Origin: CAYMRL01 sp964398985
Lineage (GTDB): Bacteria > Deinococcota > Deinococci > Deinococcales > Trueperaceae
Direction of reading: 5' to 3'
Assembly: GCA_964398985.1 (NCBI GenBank)
Contig: CAYNOS010000005.1
Coordinates: forward strand, 25,078-89,077
Length of the DNA stretch: 64,000 nt
Position 1 is the first letter of the stretch, and each line of letters begins with the position of its first letter. Below are positions 51,505 to 59,837 of the stretch, one piece after another. The notes beneath the pieces are model-generated. The model ran no database searches. It was not told the DNA's origin and saw only the letters and a list, made by a program, of their open reading frames with translations. Position numbers and translations under genes: made by a program.

Positions 51505-52593
51505 ATGTCGCATACCGCCCGACAGAGCATCAACCACCTCGCCGGCGTCACGCCCAGCGACGTGACCACCGACCGGATCACGCACCTGGTGCTGACCAGC
51601 GGCCCACCGGACGGCGAGGTCGTCCTGTTCCTGCACGGCAACGCCTCGACCAGCACGTTCTGGGAGGAAGTGATGGTGGCTCTGCCTCCCGGCTACCGCG
51701 CTGTGGCGCCCGACTTGCGGGGCTACGGCGGCACCGAGCCTCTCCTGATCGACGCCACGCGCGGGGTCGGCGACTGGGTCGACGACCTGCTAGCTCTCAC
51801 GCGGACCCTGGGCATCGTGCGCTACCACGTCGTCGGGCACTCGCTCGGCGGCGCGGTGCTGTGGGGACTGCTCGCGCACGACGCCGCAAACATCCTGTCC
51901 GCCACGCTGGTCGCACCCGGATCCCCGTTCGGCTTCGGCGGCACCAAGGACGTCGCGGGCACCCCCACCTACGACGACTTCGCCGGCTCCGGTGGAGGGC
52001 TGGTGAACCCCGACATGGTCAGGATGATGACCGCCGGCGAGCGCGGATCGGACCATCCGGCCGCGCCGCGCAACGTCATGAACGCGATCTTCTGGAAGCC
52101 GCCGTTCCGCGCCGCGCGCGAGGAGGACCTGCTGAGCTCGATGCTCAGCGAGCACATGGGCAGTGACCGCTATCCGGGCGACTCGACGCCGTCGGCCAAC
52201 TGGCCCGGCCTGGCTCCCGGCGTCCGCGGCCCGATCAACGCCATCTCGCCGAAGTACGTCGGCGACACGGTGACGCGCCTGCTTGCCGCCGAACCCAAGC
52301 CGCCGCTGCTGTGGGTCTGGGGCAAGGACGACCAGATCGTCTCGGACACCTCCCTGTCCGAGATCGGCTACCTGGGCATGCTCGGCGCGGTGCCGGGTTG
52401 GCCGGGCGCTGAGGTGCATCCGCCGCAGCCGATGGTGTCTCAGACGCGTGCTGTGCTCGAGCGATACCGGACTGCTGGCGGCAGCTACCGGGAGGAGTCG
52501 TTCGAGGAATGCGGGCACACGCCGTACCTCGAGCACCCTGAACGCTTCATGGAGTTGCTGGTCGCGCACCTCGCGGCCGCGGCACCCGCCTAG
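51505..52593 (+). CDS. Alpha/beta-fold hydrolase
   Basis: A 362-residue alpha/beta hydrolase. The oxyanion segment is FLHGNASTSTFW (His44), the nucleophile is Ser113 in GHSLGGAV, the acid is probably in LLWVWGKDDQIV, and His is in ECGHTPYLEHPERF. A cap region lies near residues 145-250. It resembles the epoxide hydrolase/C-C hydrolase branch. TAAGCT at 51494-51499 lies 5 nt before the ATG, suggesting another leaderless message, and no ribosome-binding site is visible. Substrate unknown. Confidence 0.86.
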   Translation: MSHTARQSINHLAGVTPSDVTTDRITHLVLTSGPPDGEVVLFLHGNASTSTFWEEVMVALPPGYRAVAPDLRGYGGTEPLLIDATRGVGDWVDDLLALTRTLGIVRYHVVGHSLGGAVLWGLLAHDAANILSATLVAPGSPFGFGGTKDVAGTPTYDDFAGSGGGLVNPDMVRMMTAGERGSDHPAAPRNVMNAIFWKPPFRAAREEDLLSSMLSEHMGSDRYPGDSTPSANWPGLAPGVRGPINAISPKYVGDTVTRLLAAEPKPPLLWVWGKDDQIVSDTSLSEIGYLGMLGAVPGWPGAEVHPPQPMVSQTRAVLERYRTAGGSYREESFEECGHTPYLEHPERFMELLVAHLAAAAPA

Positions 52594-52615
52594 AGGCGGC
52601 TGCCCGCCGACAGCG

Positions 52616-53707
52616 TCACTCGCGCCAAGCGAGCTGAGCGATCACCGGCCGGTGATCCGAGGCGCCGTCCCACGGCCCGATGCGAGCGTCGAAGGCGGTG
52701 AGTTCGGGGCTGTAGAAGACGTAGTCGATGCGCAGCAGCCACGAGGGCGGGGTCAGCCCGAACGGCGTCGGGGCCAGCGGGCCTCCCGGGAAGGTGTGGC
52801 CGAGGCCGAAGCCCGCCTCCAGCCAGGCGTCCGACAGGTTCTCGCGCAGCAGCCGGTAGGCGGTGCTGCGTTCGGTCGTGTTGAAGTCGCCCACGACGAC
52901 CACCGGCAGCGGCGTGGCCGACACGAAGTCCGTGATCATGTTGGAGATCCGCTCGCGCTGGCGCATCGAGTCCTCGATCTCTGCGGGCCACTCGCCGATG
53001 GTGCGCGACGTCGAGAGGTTGTGGACGTTGATCAGCACGGTGTCGCCCCAAGGCAGGCTCATCACCACCCCGAGCGGGTTGCGTCCAGCGGTCCAGCCGC
53101 TGTCCCTCGACAACTGCGCAAGCGGGTAGCGGCTCAGAACGCCCAGCCCGGAGCCGCCGGGGGACGGAGCGTACTCGAAGTACGGATAGGTGCCCGCCAC
53201 TCCTGCGCGCAAGCGCTCGCTCAGCTCGGTGCTCAACTCCTGCAGCGCCACCACGTCAGCGCCCGATGACAGGATGGCTGCCTGCGCCGCGTCGAACTCG
53301 TCGTTGTGGGCGTGCACGTTGAAGGTCATCACGCTCAGGCGCGGAGCGGCGTCGGGGACGTCCGCCGCCTTCAGGGCTCGCGGCACAAGCAGCGGCCCGA
53401 ACAGCGTCACCGCCACCAGCAGTGGGACGAGCGCGGCGATCAGCAACGACCACCGGCGCGTTAGGAGCCCGGCCACCAGCACCACCGGGGCAGGCAGGAA
53501 GAGGTAGGCGGCGCCGCTGTTGAGCACGAACATCCACCAGCGGCTGTCGCCGAGTTCGAGGTAAGCCAAGTACCAGGCCACTGCCGGCACGAGGGAGAGG
53601 TAGGCGAGCGTCAGCAGCAGGAAGCGCGCAAGCTCGACCGCGAAGGGCTGGCGCGACGCCGCCACCGGCTGAGCTGGCGACACGACTTTTGCGCGATCTT
53701 CTCTCAC
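52616..53707 (-). CDS. Membrane-anchored endonuclease/exonuclease/phosphatase (EEP) family protein
   Basis: A 363-residue protein with three N-terminal hydrophobic helices (residues about 25-110) followed by an EEP domain: LSVMTFNVHAHN (Asn metal/phosphate contact), VVALQELSTELS (catalytic Glu), VVVVGDFNTTERS (Asp-x-Asn), IDYVFYSPEL, and GASDHRPVIAQL with the terminal Asp-His pair. The family includes phosphodiesterases for lipids and nucleic acids. The topology puts the enzyme outside the cytoplasm. GTG 53707. It is divergent from the metal exporter gene, 125 nt away. Confidence 0.87.
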   Translation of the reverse strand: MREDRAKVVSPAQPVAASRQPFAVELARFLLLTLAYLSLVPAVAWYLAYLELGDSRWWMFVLNSGAAYLFLPAPVVLVAGLLTRRWSLLIAALVPLLVAVTLFGPLLVPRALKAADVPDAAPRLSVMTFNVHAHNDEFDAAQAAILSSGADVVALQELSTELSERLRAGVAGTYPYFEYAPSPGGSGLGVLSRYPLAQLSRDSGWTAGRNPLGVVMSLPWGDTVLINVHNLSTSRTIGEWPAEIEDSMRQRERISNMITDFVSATPLPVVVVGDFNTTERSTAYRLLRENLSDAWLEAGFGLGHTFPGGPLAPTPFGLTPPSWLLRIDYVFYSPELTAFDARIGPWDGASDHRPVIAQLAWRE

Positions 53708-53798
53708 ACGTCGCCTCGCGAGACACCCGGCATCGCCAGAGGGTACATCCTGCCGCCGCGGTTGCCGTGTGAACGCGCCCGCTCAGCGCCGATTCGGA

Positions 53799-53827
53799 TT
53801 GAATTCGGAACGATTCCGATTTATTCT
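53799..53827 (+). promoter_or_regulatory. Leaderless promoter with operator palindrome in the spacer, P-type ATPase gene
   Basis: TTGAAT (53799-53804) and TATTCT (53822-53827) are separated by exactly 17 bp. The spacer starts with TCGGAA-CGA-TTCCGA (53805-53819), an inverted repeat that would be covered by RNA polymerase. A further ATTCGGA copy precedes it at 53792. The -10 ends 5 nt before ATG 53833, so the message is leaderless. The palindrome is a good candidate site for a metal-responsive repressor. Confidence 0.7.
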
Positions 53828-53832
53828 AGGGC

Positions 53833-55947
53833 ATGTCGATCCCTTCGGCCCCTGCGGCGGCCGTAAACCCGCGACTCACAGCCCAGCAGAAGCTCCAGAG
53901 CGAGCTCGCAGCCGAGCGCGCCAAACTGCGCGTCGAGGTCGCCCTCACGCTGCTGGCTGTCGTTGGCTTCGTCGTCGCGTTGGTGTCGCTGCGCTTCGCC
54001 GACCCCACCCAAACCGGCTGGCCTGCACGACTGATGGGCGCCGGAGGTGCGGGCGGCTGGCTGGCGCTGGTGGGATACGCGGTCGCCTATCTGGCTGCCG
54101 GCGGGCCGGCGACCAGGGGAGCCATTCGCGCCCTGCGGCGCGGCAAGCTCTCGATCGACATGCTGATGGTGCTGGCGGCCATCGCAGCGGCGCTGGTCGG
54201 CGAGGTGCGCGACGGCGCGATCCTGCTGCTGCTGTTCAGCATCGCCGAGATGCTCGAGGACTACGCGATGGGCAACACCAAGCGCGCCGTCGCGTCCTTG
54301 ATGAAGCTCAAGCCCGACACCGCCACGCTGCTCGTCGACGGCGAGCAGCGCATCGTGGATGCCGAAGAGGTGAGCGTCGGAGCGTTGCTCCTGCTCAAGC
54401 CCGGCGAGCGGGTGCCCCTCGACGGCGTGGTGGTTGCCGGCTCGAGCAGCCTCGACCAATCGCCGATCACCGGCGAGTCGATGCCCGTGGACAAGACCGT
54501 CGGCGACGAGCTCTTCGCCGGGTCGGTCAACGGCTACGGCAGCCTGCAGCTGAGGGTCACCAGGGACGCCTCGCGCTCGACGCTGGCTCGCGTGATCGAC
54601 CTGGTGACGGCAGCGCAGGCGCAGAAGGCGCCGAGTCAGCGGTTCAGCCAGTGGTTCGGGCAGTCGTACACGCGTTGGGTGCTGATCGGCTCGGCGGCCG
54701 CATTGGCGATCTTCCTCGTCCTGGGCATGCCGAGCTCGGAAGCCCTGTACAAGGCAGCGACGCTGTTGGTCGTCGCCAGCCCGTGCGCGGTGGTCATCAG
54801 TGTCCCCGCGGCCATCCTGTCGGCTCTGGCGCGCTCGGCGCGCATGGGGGTGCTGTTCAAGGGTGGCGCCGCGCTCGAGGACTTCGGCGCCATCGGCGTC
54901 GTTGCCATGGACAAGACCGGCACACTGACCAGTGGCCGCATGCAGGTCGTCGACGTCGTCGGCTTCGGGGTGGCCGGGCACGAGGTGCTGAGGCAGGCCG
55001 CCGTCGTCGAGAGCGGCTCGGAGCATCCTCTCGCCCAAGCCATAAGGACGGCTGCAGCCGGCGCCGGGGTCCTCGAGAAGGGTCCCGAGGCGTCAAGTAC
55101 CGATGACACGGGTGACGGAGTCGGCCTCGAGGCGGTACCCGGCTTCGGTGTCACGCTGGTGCAGAACGGGGTCCGCTGGTGGGCCGGCAACCGCAAGCTG
55201 GCCGAGCGGCTGGGCGCGGCCCTCTCGCACGAGGTGGAGTCGGCGCTCGGCAGTCTCGAGCAACGGGGCGACACGGTCGTGCTGCTCGGCAGAGATCACA
55301 CCGACCAGCCAGGCAGCAGCGAGGTCATCGGGCTCATCGGCGTCGCTGACACCGTGCGCGACAGCTCCGCGGCCAGCCTGGCCGCCTTGCGCCGCAGTGG
55401 GGTCGAACGCTTCGTCATGCTCACCGGCGACAACCGGGCTTCCGCACATGCTGTGGCTGCCCAGGTGGGGATCGCTTCGGAGAACGTGCGCGCCGATCTC
55501 CTGCCTGAGGACAAGGTCGCAGTGATCCGTGAACTGGCCGAGAACGCCACGGTCGCCTTCGTCGGCGACGGCGTCAACGATGCGGCCGCGCTCGCCACCG
55601 CCACCGTTGGCGTGGCGATGGGCGCCGCGGGCTCCGACATCGCTCTCGAGGCCGCCGACGTGGCGCTGCTCAGTGACGACCTGGTGCGCCTCCCGCAAGC
55701 ACACCAACTCGCCAGGAGCGCGAATCGCATCATCCGCCAGAACCTCGCCTTCGCCCTCGGGATCATGCTGCTGATGGTGGCGATCACGCTCTTCGGTGAC
55801 CTGCCGATGCCGCTGGCCGTGCTCGGCCACGAAGGCGGCACGATCCTGGTGGTGCTGAACGGCCTCAGGCTCCTGGGTTTCAGGCCGCAGCAAGGAACTC
55901 GGGTGGCCGCGCCGGTCGCGGTCAAGGAGCCGGCACTGCAGGGCTGA
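53833..55947 (+). CDS. P1B-4-type heavy-metal-transporting P-type ATPase (Fe2+/Co2+/Zn2+ exporter-like)
   Basis: A 704-residue metal efflux ATPase. It has the phosphorylation site DKTGT at Asp360, TGES in SPITGESMP, the HP motif in SGSEHPLAQAI and GDGVNDAAAL in the hinge. The metal site reads Ser316-Pro317-Cys318 (ASPCAVVIS) and HEGGTILVV at His666. SPC plus HEGGT is diagnostic of subgroup P1B-4 (CoaT, PfeT), which exports Co2+, Fe2+ or Zn2+, rather than the CPC of copper pumps. No N-terminal metal-binding domain of HMA type is present, as usual for this subgroup. The leaderless promoter has a likely metal-regulator site. Confidence 0.92.
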   Translation: MSIPSAPAAAVNPRLTAQQKLQSELAAERAKLRVEVALTLLAVVGFVVALVSLRFADPTQTGWPARLMGAGGAGGWLALVGYAVAYLAAGGPATRGAIRALRRGKLSIDMLMVLAAIAAALVGEVRDGAILLLLFSIAEMLEDYAMGNTKRAVASLMKLKPDTATLLVDGEQRIVDAEEVSVGALLLLKPGERVPLDGVVVAGSSSLDQSPITGESMPVDKTVGDELFAGSVNGYGSLQLRVTRDASRSTLARVIDLVTAAQAQKAPSQRFSQWFGQSYTRWVLIGSAAALAIFLVLGMPSSEALYKAATLLVVASPCAVVISVPAAILSALARSARMGVLFKGGAALEDFGAIGVVAMDKTGTLTSGRMQVVDVVGFGVAGHEVLRQAAVVESGSEHPLAQAIRTAAAGAGVLEKGPEASSTDDTGDGVGLEAVPGFGVTLVQNGVRWWAGNRKLAERLGAALSHEVESALGSLEQRGDTVVLLGRDHTDQPGSSEVIGLIGVADTVRDSSAASLAALRRSGVERFVMLTGDNRASAHAVAAQVGIASENVRADLLPEDKVAVIRELAENATVAFVGDGVNDAAALATATVGVAMGAAGSDIALEAADVALLSDDLVRLPQAHQLARSANRIIRQNLAFALGIMLLMVAITLFGDLPMPLAVLGHEGGTILVVLNGLRLLGFRPQQGTRVAAPVAVKEPALQG

Positions 55948-56062
55948 GCACTCTCCCGTGGCCGGCCCGCCACCCTCCCGTCAGCCAGCTGCGCTCGGGA
56001 AGGCCGCCTAGTTCTCCGCGTCAGCAGCCTGCCTCGCCGACCGACCTGCAACCTCCGCTGTC

Positions 56063-56068
56063 TAGGAT
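56063..56068 (+). promoter_or_regulatory. Candidate -10 of the C39/Lnt operon
   Basis: TAGGAT at 56063-56068 lies 20 nt before GTG 56089, giving a leader of about 14 nt that contains GGGGGAAAC. No convincing -35 is seen 17 bp upstream. The 141-nt gap after the P-type ATPase holds no gene. Confidence 0.35.
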
Positions 56069-56088
56069 TCGCCTGGAACGGGGGAAAC

Positions 56089-56715
56089 GTGAGGCCAGCA
56101 GGCTTGCCCAACCACCCGGGCGTCAGGAGCTACTCCCGGCGTCCAGCCGTCCCGGAAGCGCGGTCGCGGCCGCGGGCCCGGCGCCTGTCGCTGGCACTGA
56201 CACTGACACTGCTCGCTCTCGATGCGGTTGCGGCTGTCAGCCTGGCCTTGCCCGCCTGGCACGGGACCCGTCTGGCAGCGGCGGCGGTCAACGCTCCGCA
56301 CCCGGTCCCGGAGTTGCCGGTCGAACTGCAGAGCCTGCCTAACAGCTGCGGTCCGGCCGCAGTCGCCACCCTCGCCACCTGGCTCGGGACCCCAGTCGCC
56401 GAAGCCGCCGTGCTGCGGCGCGCGAATCTCACCGCCAGCGGGATCAGCCTGGCGGAGTTCACGCGGCTGGCCGCGCTTCACGGCGTCGAAGGCGCCTGGT
56501 ACCAGGTAGGGGCGAGCGTGCTGCACGGCCTGCAGGCCCCGTACGCCATCCACGTCACCCGCGCCGGCCGCGGGCACTTCCTGCTGGTCAGCGAGGTGCG
56601 TGGCGGGCTGGCCCTGGTGGCCGACCCCGCCACCGGCGGTGCCGTCGTGCCTCTCAAGAGCCTGCTCGCGGAGTTCGAGGGTCGCGTGTTCGTGCTGGCG
56701 CGGGGGTCTGCGTGA
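56089..56715 (+). CDS. Membrane-anchored stand-alone C39-family cysteine peptidase
   Basis: A 208-residue protein with one N-terminal membrane helix (about residues 33-55) and a C39 peptidase domain facing outside. The active-site Cys87 is in LPNSCGPAAVATLATWLG, with the oxyanion Gln81 six residues before it, His163 in GRGHFLLVSE and Asp179 in LVADPATG; the catalytic set is complete. C39 peptidases cut after Gly-Gly in leader peptides and are normally fused to ABC exporters; here neither transporter nor ATPase is attached. GTG 56089 follows GGGGGAAAC. The stop overlaps the Lnt-like start. A protein with a GG-leader is encoded two genes downstream. Confidence 0.85.
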   Translation: MRPAGLPNHPGVRSYSRRPAVPEARSRPRARRLSLALTLTLLALDAVAAVSLALPAWHGTRLAAAAVNAPHPVPELPVELQSLPNSCGPAAVATLATWLGTPVAEAAVLRRANLTASGISLAEFTRLAALHGVEGAWYQVGASVLHGLQAPYAIHVTRAGRGHFLLVSEVRGGLALVADPATGGAVVPLKSLLAEFEGRVFVLARGSA

Positions 56716-58229
56716 GTGCGCGCCAGCCGCTGCTCGTCGGTGTGAGCCTGGCGCTCGTCAGCGCGGCGCTGATCGCGGCGGCCACCCGCCCTTGGGGCCT
56801 CGGCGTGATCGCCGCCTTCGGTTACGCCCCGGCGTTCGCGGCCATCGCTTCCCAGCGCTCGGCCGCTCGCGGCGCCGCGCTGGCCGTGCTCGCAGCGTTC
56901 GGCTCCACCAGCGTCGGCTACCAGGCCGCCTTCGGCATCGCGCCCTGGGCGTACCCGGTGGCGGCCGCGCTGGCAGCCGCCCCGTTCGCCGTCGTCGGCG
57001 CCGTGAGCGGTCGCTTGGCGGCTCTCACGCCGGCGAGACCGCTCCTCGCGCTGCTGGTCCTGCCGCCGCTGTGGTGCGCGGCCGAGTTCTTGCCGGCCCA
57101 GAGCAGGCTGCTCGGCGACTTCGCGCTACCGCTCTCAGCCGTCGGGTACTCGCAGGCGGACCTGCCCAGCATCCACCTGGCAAGGGTGAGCTCGGTATCG
57201 GCCGTGAGCCTCGCCTTGCTCACGCACAACGCGCTGCTGGCAGGCCTTCTGACTGCTCGCCCGCCGGGCTCGGCGGCCGTCTCCGCAGTGGCTGCCGGCC
57301 GTAGGGCGCGCGTACTCATCGTCATCGGCCTGGCGTGCCTCTACGCGCTGACGTTCGGTGTCTGGCGTACGGCGCCGAGCCCGGAGGGTGTTGACGCTCT
57401 GACGCTACGGGTGGTGCAACCGCACATCACGCAGGCCGCTCACCTGGCCGCCGAGGTCTTGCCGGCCAGCCGCCATCTGCTGCTCGAGCGCCTCCTCAGC
57501 CTGTCGGCAACGGACGGCTCCGAGACCCCGGACCTGACCGTCTGGCCGGAAGCGAGTTTGCCCGGTGTCCTCGACGTGGACTCAGGCGGCGGAGCGCTGA
57601 CCCCATTGACCGGCTCGGGACCGCTGCTCTTCGGCGCCATGGCCGCGGGGCCTAGGCGCGCCAACATCGCCGTTCACTGGGACGGCCGGACACTAACGCG
57701 CGTCTACGACAAGCAGCGCCTGGTGCCGTTCGCGGAGAGCGGGCTCGAGCCTGCACGTCGCGAGGCCCGCGCCCTGGTCCCGGCCGCCGGCGCGCTCGCC
57801 GCTCCGCTGATCTGCTACGACGCGCTGTTCCCGGCACTGGCCAGGGAGGCAGCACGCAGCGGAGCCACGCTGCTGGTCCTGCTCACCGACGACGCCTTCG
57901 CGGGCGCATCGGAGGTGCCCGAACAGCACCTGCGTGCGGCGCGGTTCAGGGCGGTGGAGACCGGACTGCCGCTAGTCGTCGCATCGAACATGGGGCCCTC
58001 GGCGGTCTTCGGTCCCGACGGTTCGGAACTGGGCCGCATGCCTCACGGCGCGACCGGGGCGCTGCAGGTCGTGATCCCCGTCAGTGGCGCAACCACCCGC
58101 GTTCCAACCGCGTTCGTGCGTTTCGGTGACACTCTCGGAGCCGCTGCCAGCCTCCTGAGCCTGGCGGCCGGCGCGTTCGCCTTGGTGGGAGGAGGTGGTG
58201 GTCCGTCATCACGGCCGCGGCCCACCTGA
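56712..58229 (+). CDS. lnt: Apolipoprotein N-acyltransferase family protein
   Basis: A 505-residue inner-membrane protein with about six to seven N-terminal hydrophobic helices and a carbon-nitrogen hydrolase domain. The catalytic triad is Glu280 (WPEASLPG), Lys334 (YDKQRLVPF) and Cys368 (LICYDALFP), in the order and spacing of Lnt, which N-acylates the amino-terminal cysteine of lipoproteins. Length matches E. coli Lnt (512). The start overlaps the C39 gene's stop (GTGA), so the two are translationally coupled. It may be the housekeeping Lnt or a specialised one; the operon favours a role with the Cys-bearing GG protein downstream, but this is inferred. Confidence 0.85.
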   Translation: MSARQPLLVGVSLALVSAALIAAATRPWGLGVIAAFGYAPAFAAIASQRSAARGAALAVLAAFGSTSVGYQAAFGIAPWAYPVAAALAAAPFAVVGAVSGRLAALTPARPLLALLVLPPLWCAAEFLPAQSRLLGDFALPLSAVGYSQADLPSIHLARVSSVSAVSLALLTHNALLAGLLTARPPGSAAVSAVAAGRRARVLIVIGLACLYALTFGVWRTAPSPEGVDALTLRVVQPHITQAAHLAAEVLPASRHLLLERLLSLSATDGSETPDLTVWPEASLPGVLDVDSGGGALTPLTGSGPLLFGAMAAGPRRANIAVHWDGRTLTRVYDKQRLVPFAESGLEPARREARALVPAAGALAAPLICYDALFPALAREAARSGATLLVLLTDDAFAGASEVPEQHLRAARFRAVETGLPLVVASNMGPSAVFGPDGSELGRMPHGATGALQVVIPVSGATTRVPTAFVRFGDTLGAAASLLSLAAGAFALVGGGGGPSSRPRPT

Positions 58230-58263
58230 CGCTTCGACCCGCTTCACCACCTCAAGGAGCCAC

Positions 58264-58869
58264 ATGAAACGCGCACTGCTCTGGACTCTCACGACGGTTC
58301 TGCTGGCGACCCTGCTCGCGCCGCTGGTCAGCGCCGGACCCTCGCCAGCCCTCACGGCTTCAAGGATCGCGCTGCTGGCGCCCTCTGAACTGGCCGCCGT
58401 GACCGGCGGCTGCACCAAGCGCTGCCCGGCTCCGCCGCCAGACCGGACCGTGGTCGACATCGAGTGGCTGCCGGTCAGCCAGGTGAACGGCCCCGCTCAA
58501 CAGCTCTCGTACTCGATAATCGAGGAGTACTCGAACGTGTACGGGACCAAGCCGATCGGCTACGAGTTCATCTCGTCGAACGCCTGTCGGCGCGTGGTCA
58601 CCAGTGGGGGGTTCGGCATCTCGGCCGGCTTCAACGTCCAGATCGGCGCCACCTACCACTGCGCGACCAACACCAAGCTGACGGGATCGATCGATCCCGG
58701 CTACCGCGTGAAGATCTACAGGGGGAACATGCGCATGATCACCACGCTGACCGCCGCCGAGTACCTGGTCTGGAGCGACGGCTCGCGCGAGGCCAGCGGA
58801 CGTACCGACACCGGCCGCCGCGAGGAGACCTGGTACCGCTTCACGCCGGTCGTCGCGAAAGGGAACTGA
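58264..58869 (+). CDS. Exported protein with Sec signal and internal double-glycine leader followed by Cys
   Basis: A 201-residue protein. Residues 1-24 are a cleavable Sec signal (TVLLATLLAPLVSA). They are followed by LTASRIALLAPSELAAVTGG, a classic bacteriocin-type leader with the ELxxVxGG motif (Gly48-Gly49), and then Cys50 (CTKRCPAPPP). The rest is a beta-rich unknown domain with Cys in SSNACRR and TYHCATN, so four cysteines could form two disulfides. Predicted fate: export by Sec, then cleavage after Gly49 by the membrane C39 peptidase, leaving an N-terminal Cys that could be acylated by the Lnt-like enzyme. ATG 58264 has AAGGAG 6 nt upstream. No homologous family is recognised. Confidence 0.72.
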   Translation: MKRALLWTLTTVLLATLLAPLVSAGPSPALTASRIALLAPSELAAVTGGCTKRCPAPPPDRTVVDIEWLPVSQVNGPAQQLSYSIIEEYSNVYGTKPIGYEFISSNACRRVVTSGGFGISAGFNVQIGATYHCATNTKLTGSIDPGYRVKIYRGNMRMITTLTAAEYLVWSDGSREASGRTDTGRREETWYRFTPVVAKGN

Positions 58870-58884
58870 ACCGCCTCAGGTAAT

Positions 58885-58914
58885 GGGTGGCCGGTCGGCG
58901 CCGGCCGGCCACCC
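58885..58914 (+). terminator. Intra-operon 10-bp hairpin after the GG-leader gene
   Basis: GGGTGGCCGG at 58885-58894 and CCGGCCACCC at 58905-58914 pair perfectly around a 10-nt loop that is itself GC-rich. No U-tract follows, and AAGGAG of the next gene begins 12 nt later. It lies just after the secreted substrate gene, where a partial terminator or stabiliser would raise its mRNA above that of the downstream genes. Confidence 0.45.
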
Positions 58915-58937
58915 GACGACCCCGAGAAGGAGCTCAT

Positions 58938-59837
58938 GTGGACTACTCGGTACCAGCGACAGACACCGCTTCACCCAGCCGCTGCGGCGTCTCCAGAGCG
59001 CTCGCGCAGTGCGTCGCGCTGGCGCTCTTCAGCGTCATGAGCGCGGCCCCGGCCCAGGCGCCGCTGGCGCGGCCGGCACTGACCGACGCCGAGATCCGCC
59101 ACCTGCCGCTCGTCAGCACCCACGTCGCCGCCCTGCGTGCTGATGACCCGCCGGACGTGACGATCCTGGTGCCACGCCCGGCCGTCCCCGACTCCAGTGA
59201 CTATCTGGCTCTCGTCCTTGACGACTGCCTCGAGCTCACCGGGCTCACGGACGCAGGCCTCGATGGTGCGCTGGAGATGGGCGCCCGCCTTGTCGGCGCT
59301 CAGCGCTGCGCCACCACCATCGTCGTGTCGTTCGTCTACGGCGCCGAGCGGTTCAACGCAGCCGTGGCGGTGGTCGTCTCGCGTGTCGCTGCGCCCTCGC
59401 CCCCACCCGGGCTCGCTCACACCGTCAGCGTGGATCTCGTCTCGCTGCCGCTGGAGCTGGCCGGACCTGACCCATTCGCGTCCCCTTCGATACTCCACGT
59501 GCGTCTCACGAACCTCGGCAACGAGAGCGCGCGGATCGACAGTCTCGTCGAGGAGCGAGCGCTGAGCGAGTTGGTCGCCTGGGTGTTCACCCCGAGAGAG
59601 GGCGGCTTCGACGGCTCGTGGAGATCGCTGGCAGAAGGCAGCGAAGCGTTCGTCCCCGCGGAGTTGGCGCCCGGATCCGCAGCCGAGTACGTGATCGTCC
59701 TGGCCCCACCGGGCAAGCTCACCAGCGGCTCCTGGGCAGCCACTGTCAGGCCCGCCTTCGAGGTCGTCTACGGCGGCGAGAACTACGCCCTGGTCACCGA
59801 GAAGGTGAGCGTCGTCAGGTCGCCGGAGCAGCGATGA
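58938..59837 (+). CDS. Exported protein of unknown function
   Basis: A 299-residue protein with a signal peptide (CVALALFSVMSAAPAQA). The mature part alternates beta-strand-like segments (TIVVSFVYGAERFNAAVAVV, SILHVRLTNLGNESARIDSL, AEYVIVLAPPG). The centre could be an Ig-like domain. No family is recognised. GTG 58938 has AAGGAG 6 nt upstream; the ATG two bases before is out of frame. Its stop overlaps the next gene (ATGA). It belongs to the C39/Lnt operon, which implies it is an envelope protein used together with the GG-leader protein. Confidence 0.6.
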   Translation: MDYSVPATDTASPSRCGVSRALAQCVALALFSVMSAAPAQAPLARPALTDAEIRHLPLVSTHVAALRADDPPDVTILVPRPAVPDSSDYLALVLDDCLELTGLTDAGLDGALEMGARLVGAQRCATTIVVSFVYGAERFNAAVAVVVSRVAAPSPPPGLAHTVSVDLVSLPLELAGPDPFASPSILHVRLTNLGNESARIDSLVEERALSELVAWVFTPREGGFDGSWRSLAEGSEAFVPAELAPGSAAEYVIVLAPPGKLTSGSWAATVRPAFEVVYGGENYALVTEKVSVVRSPEQR

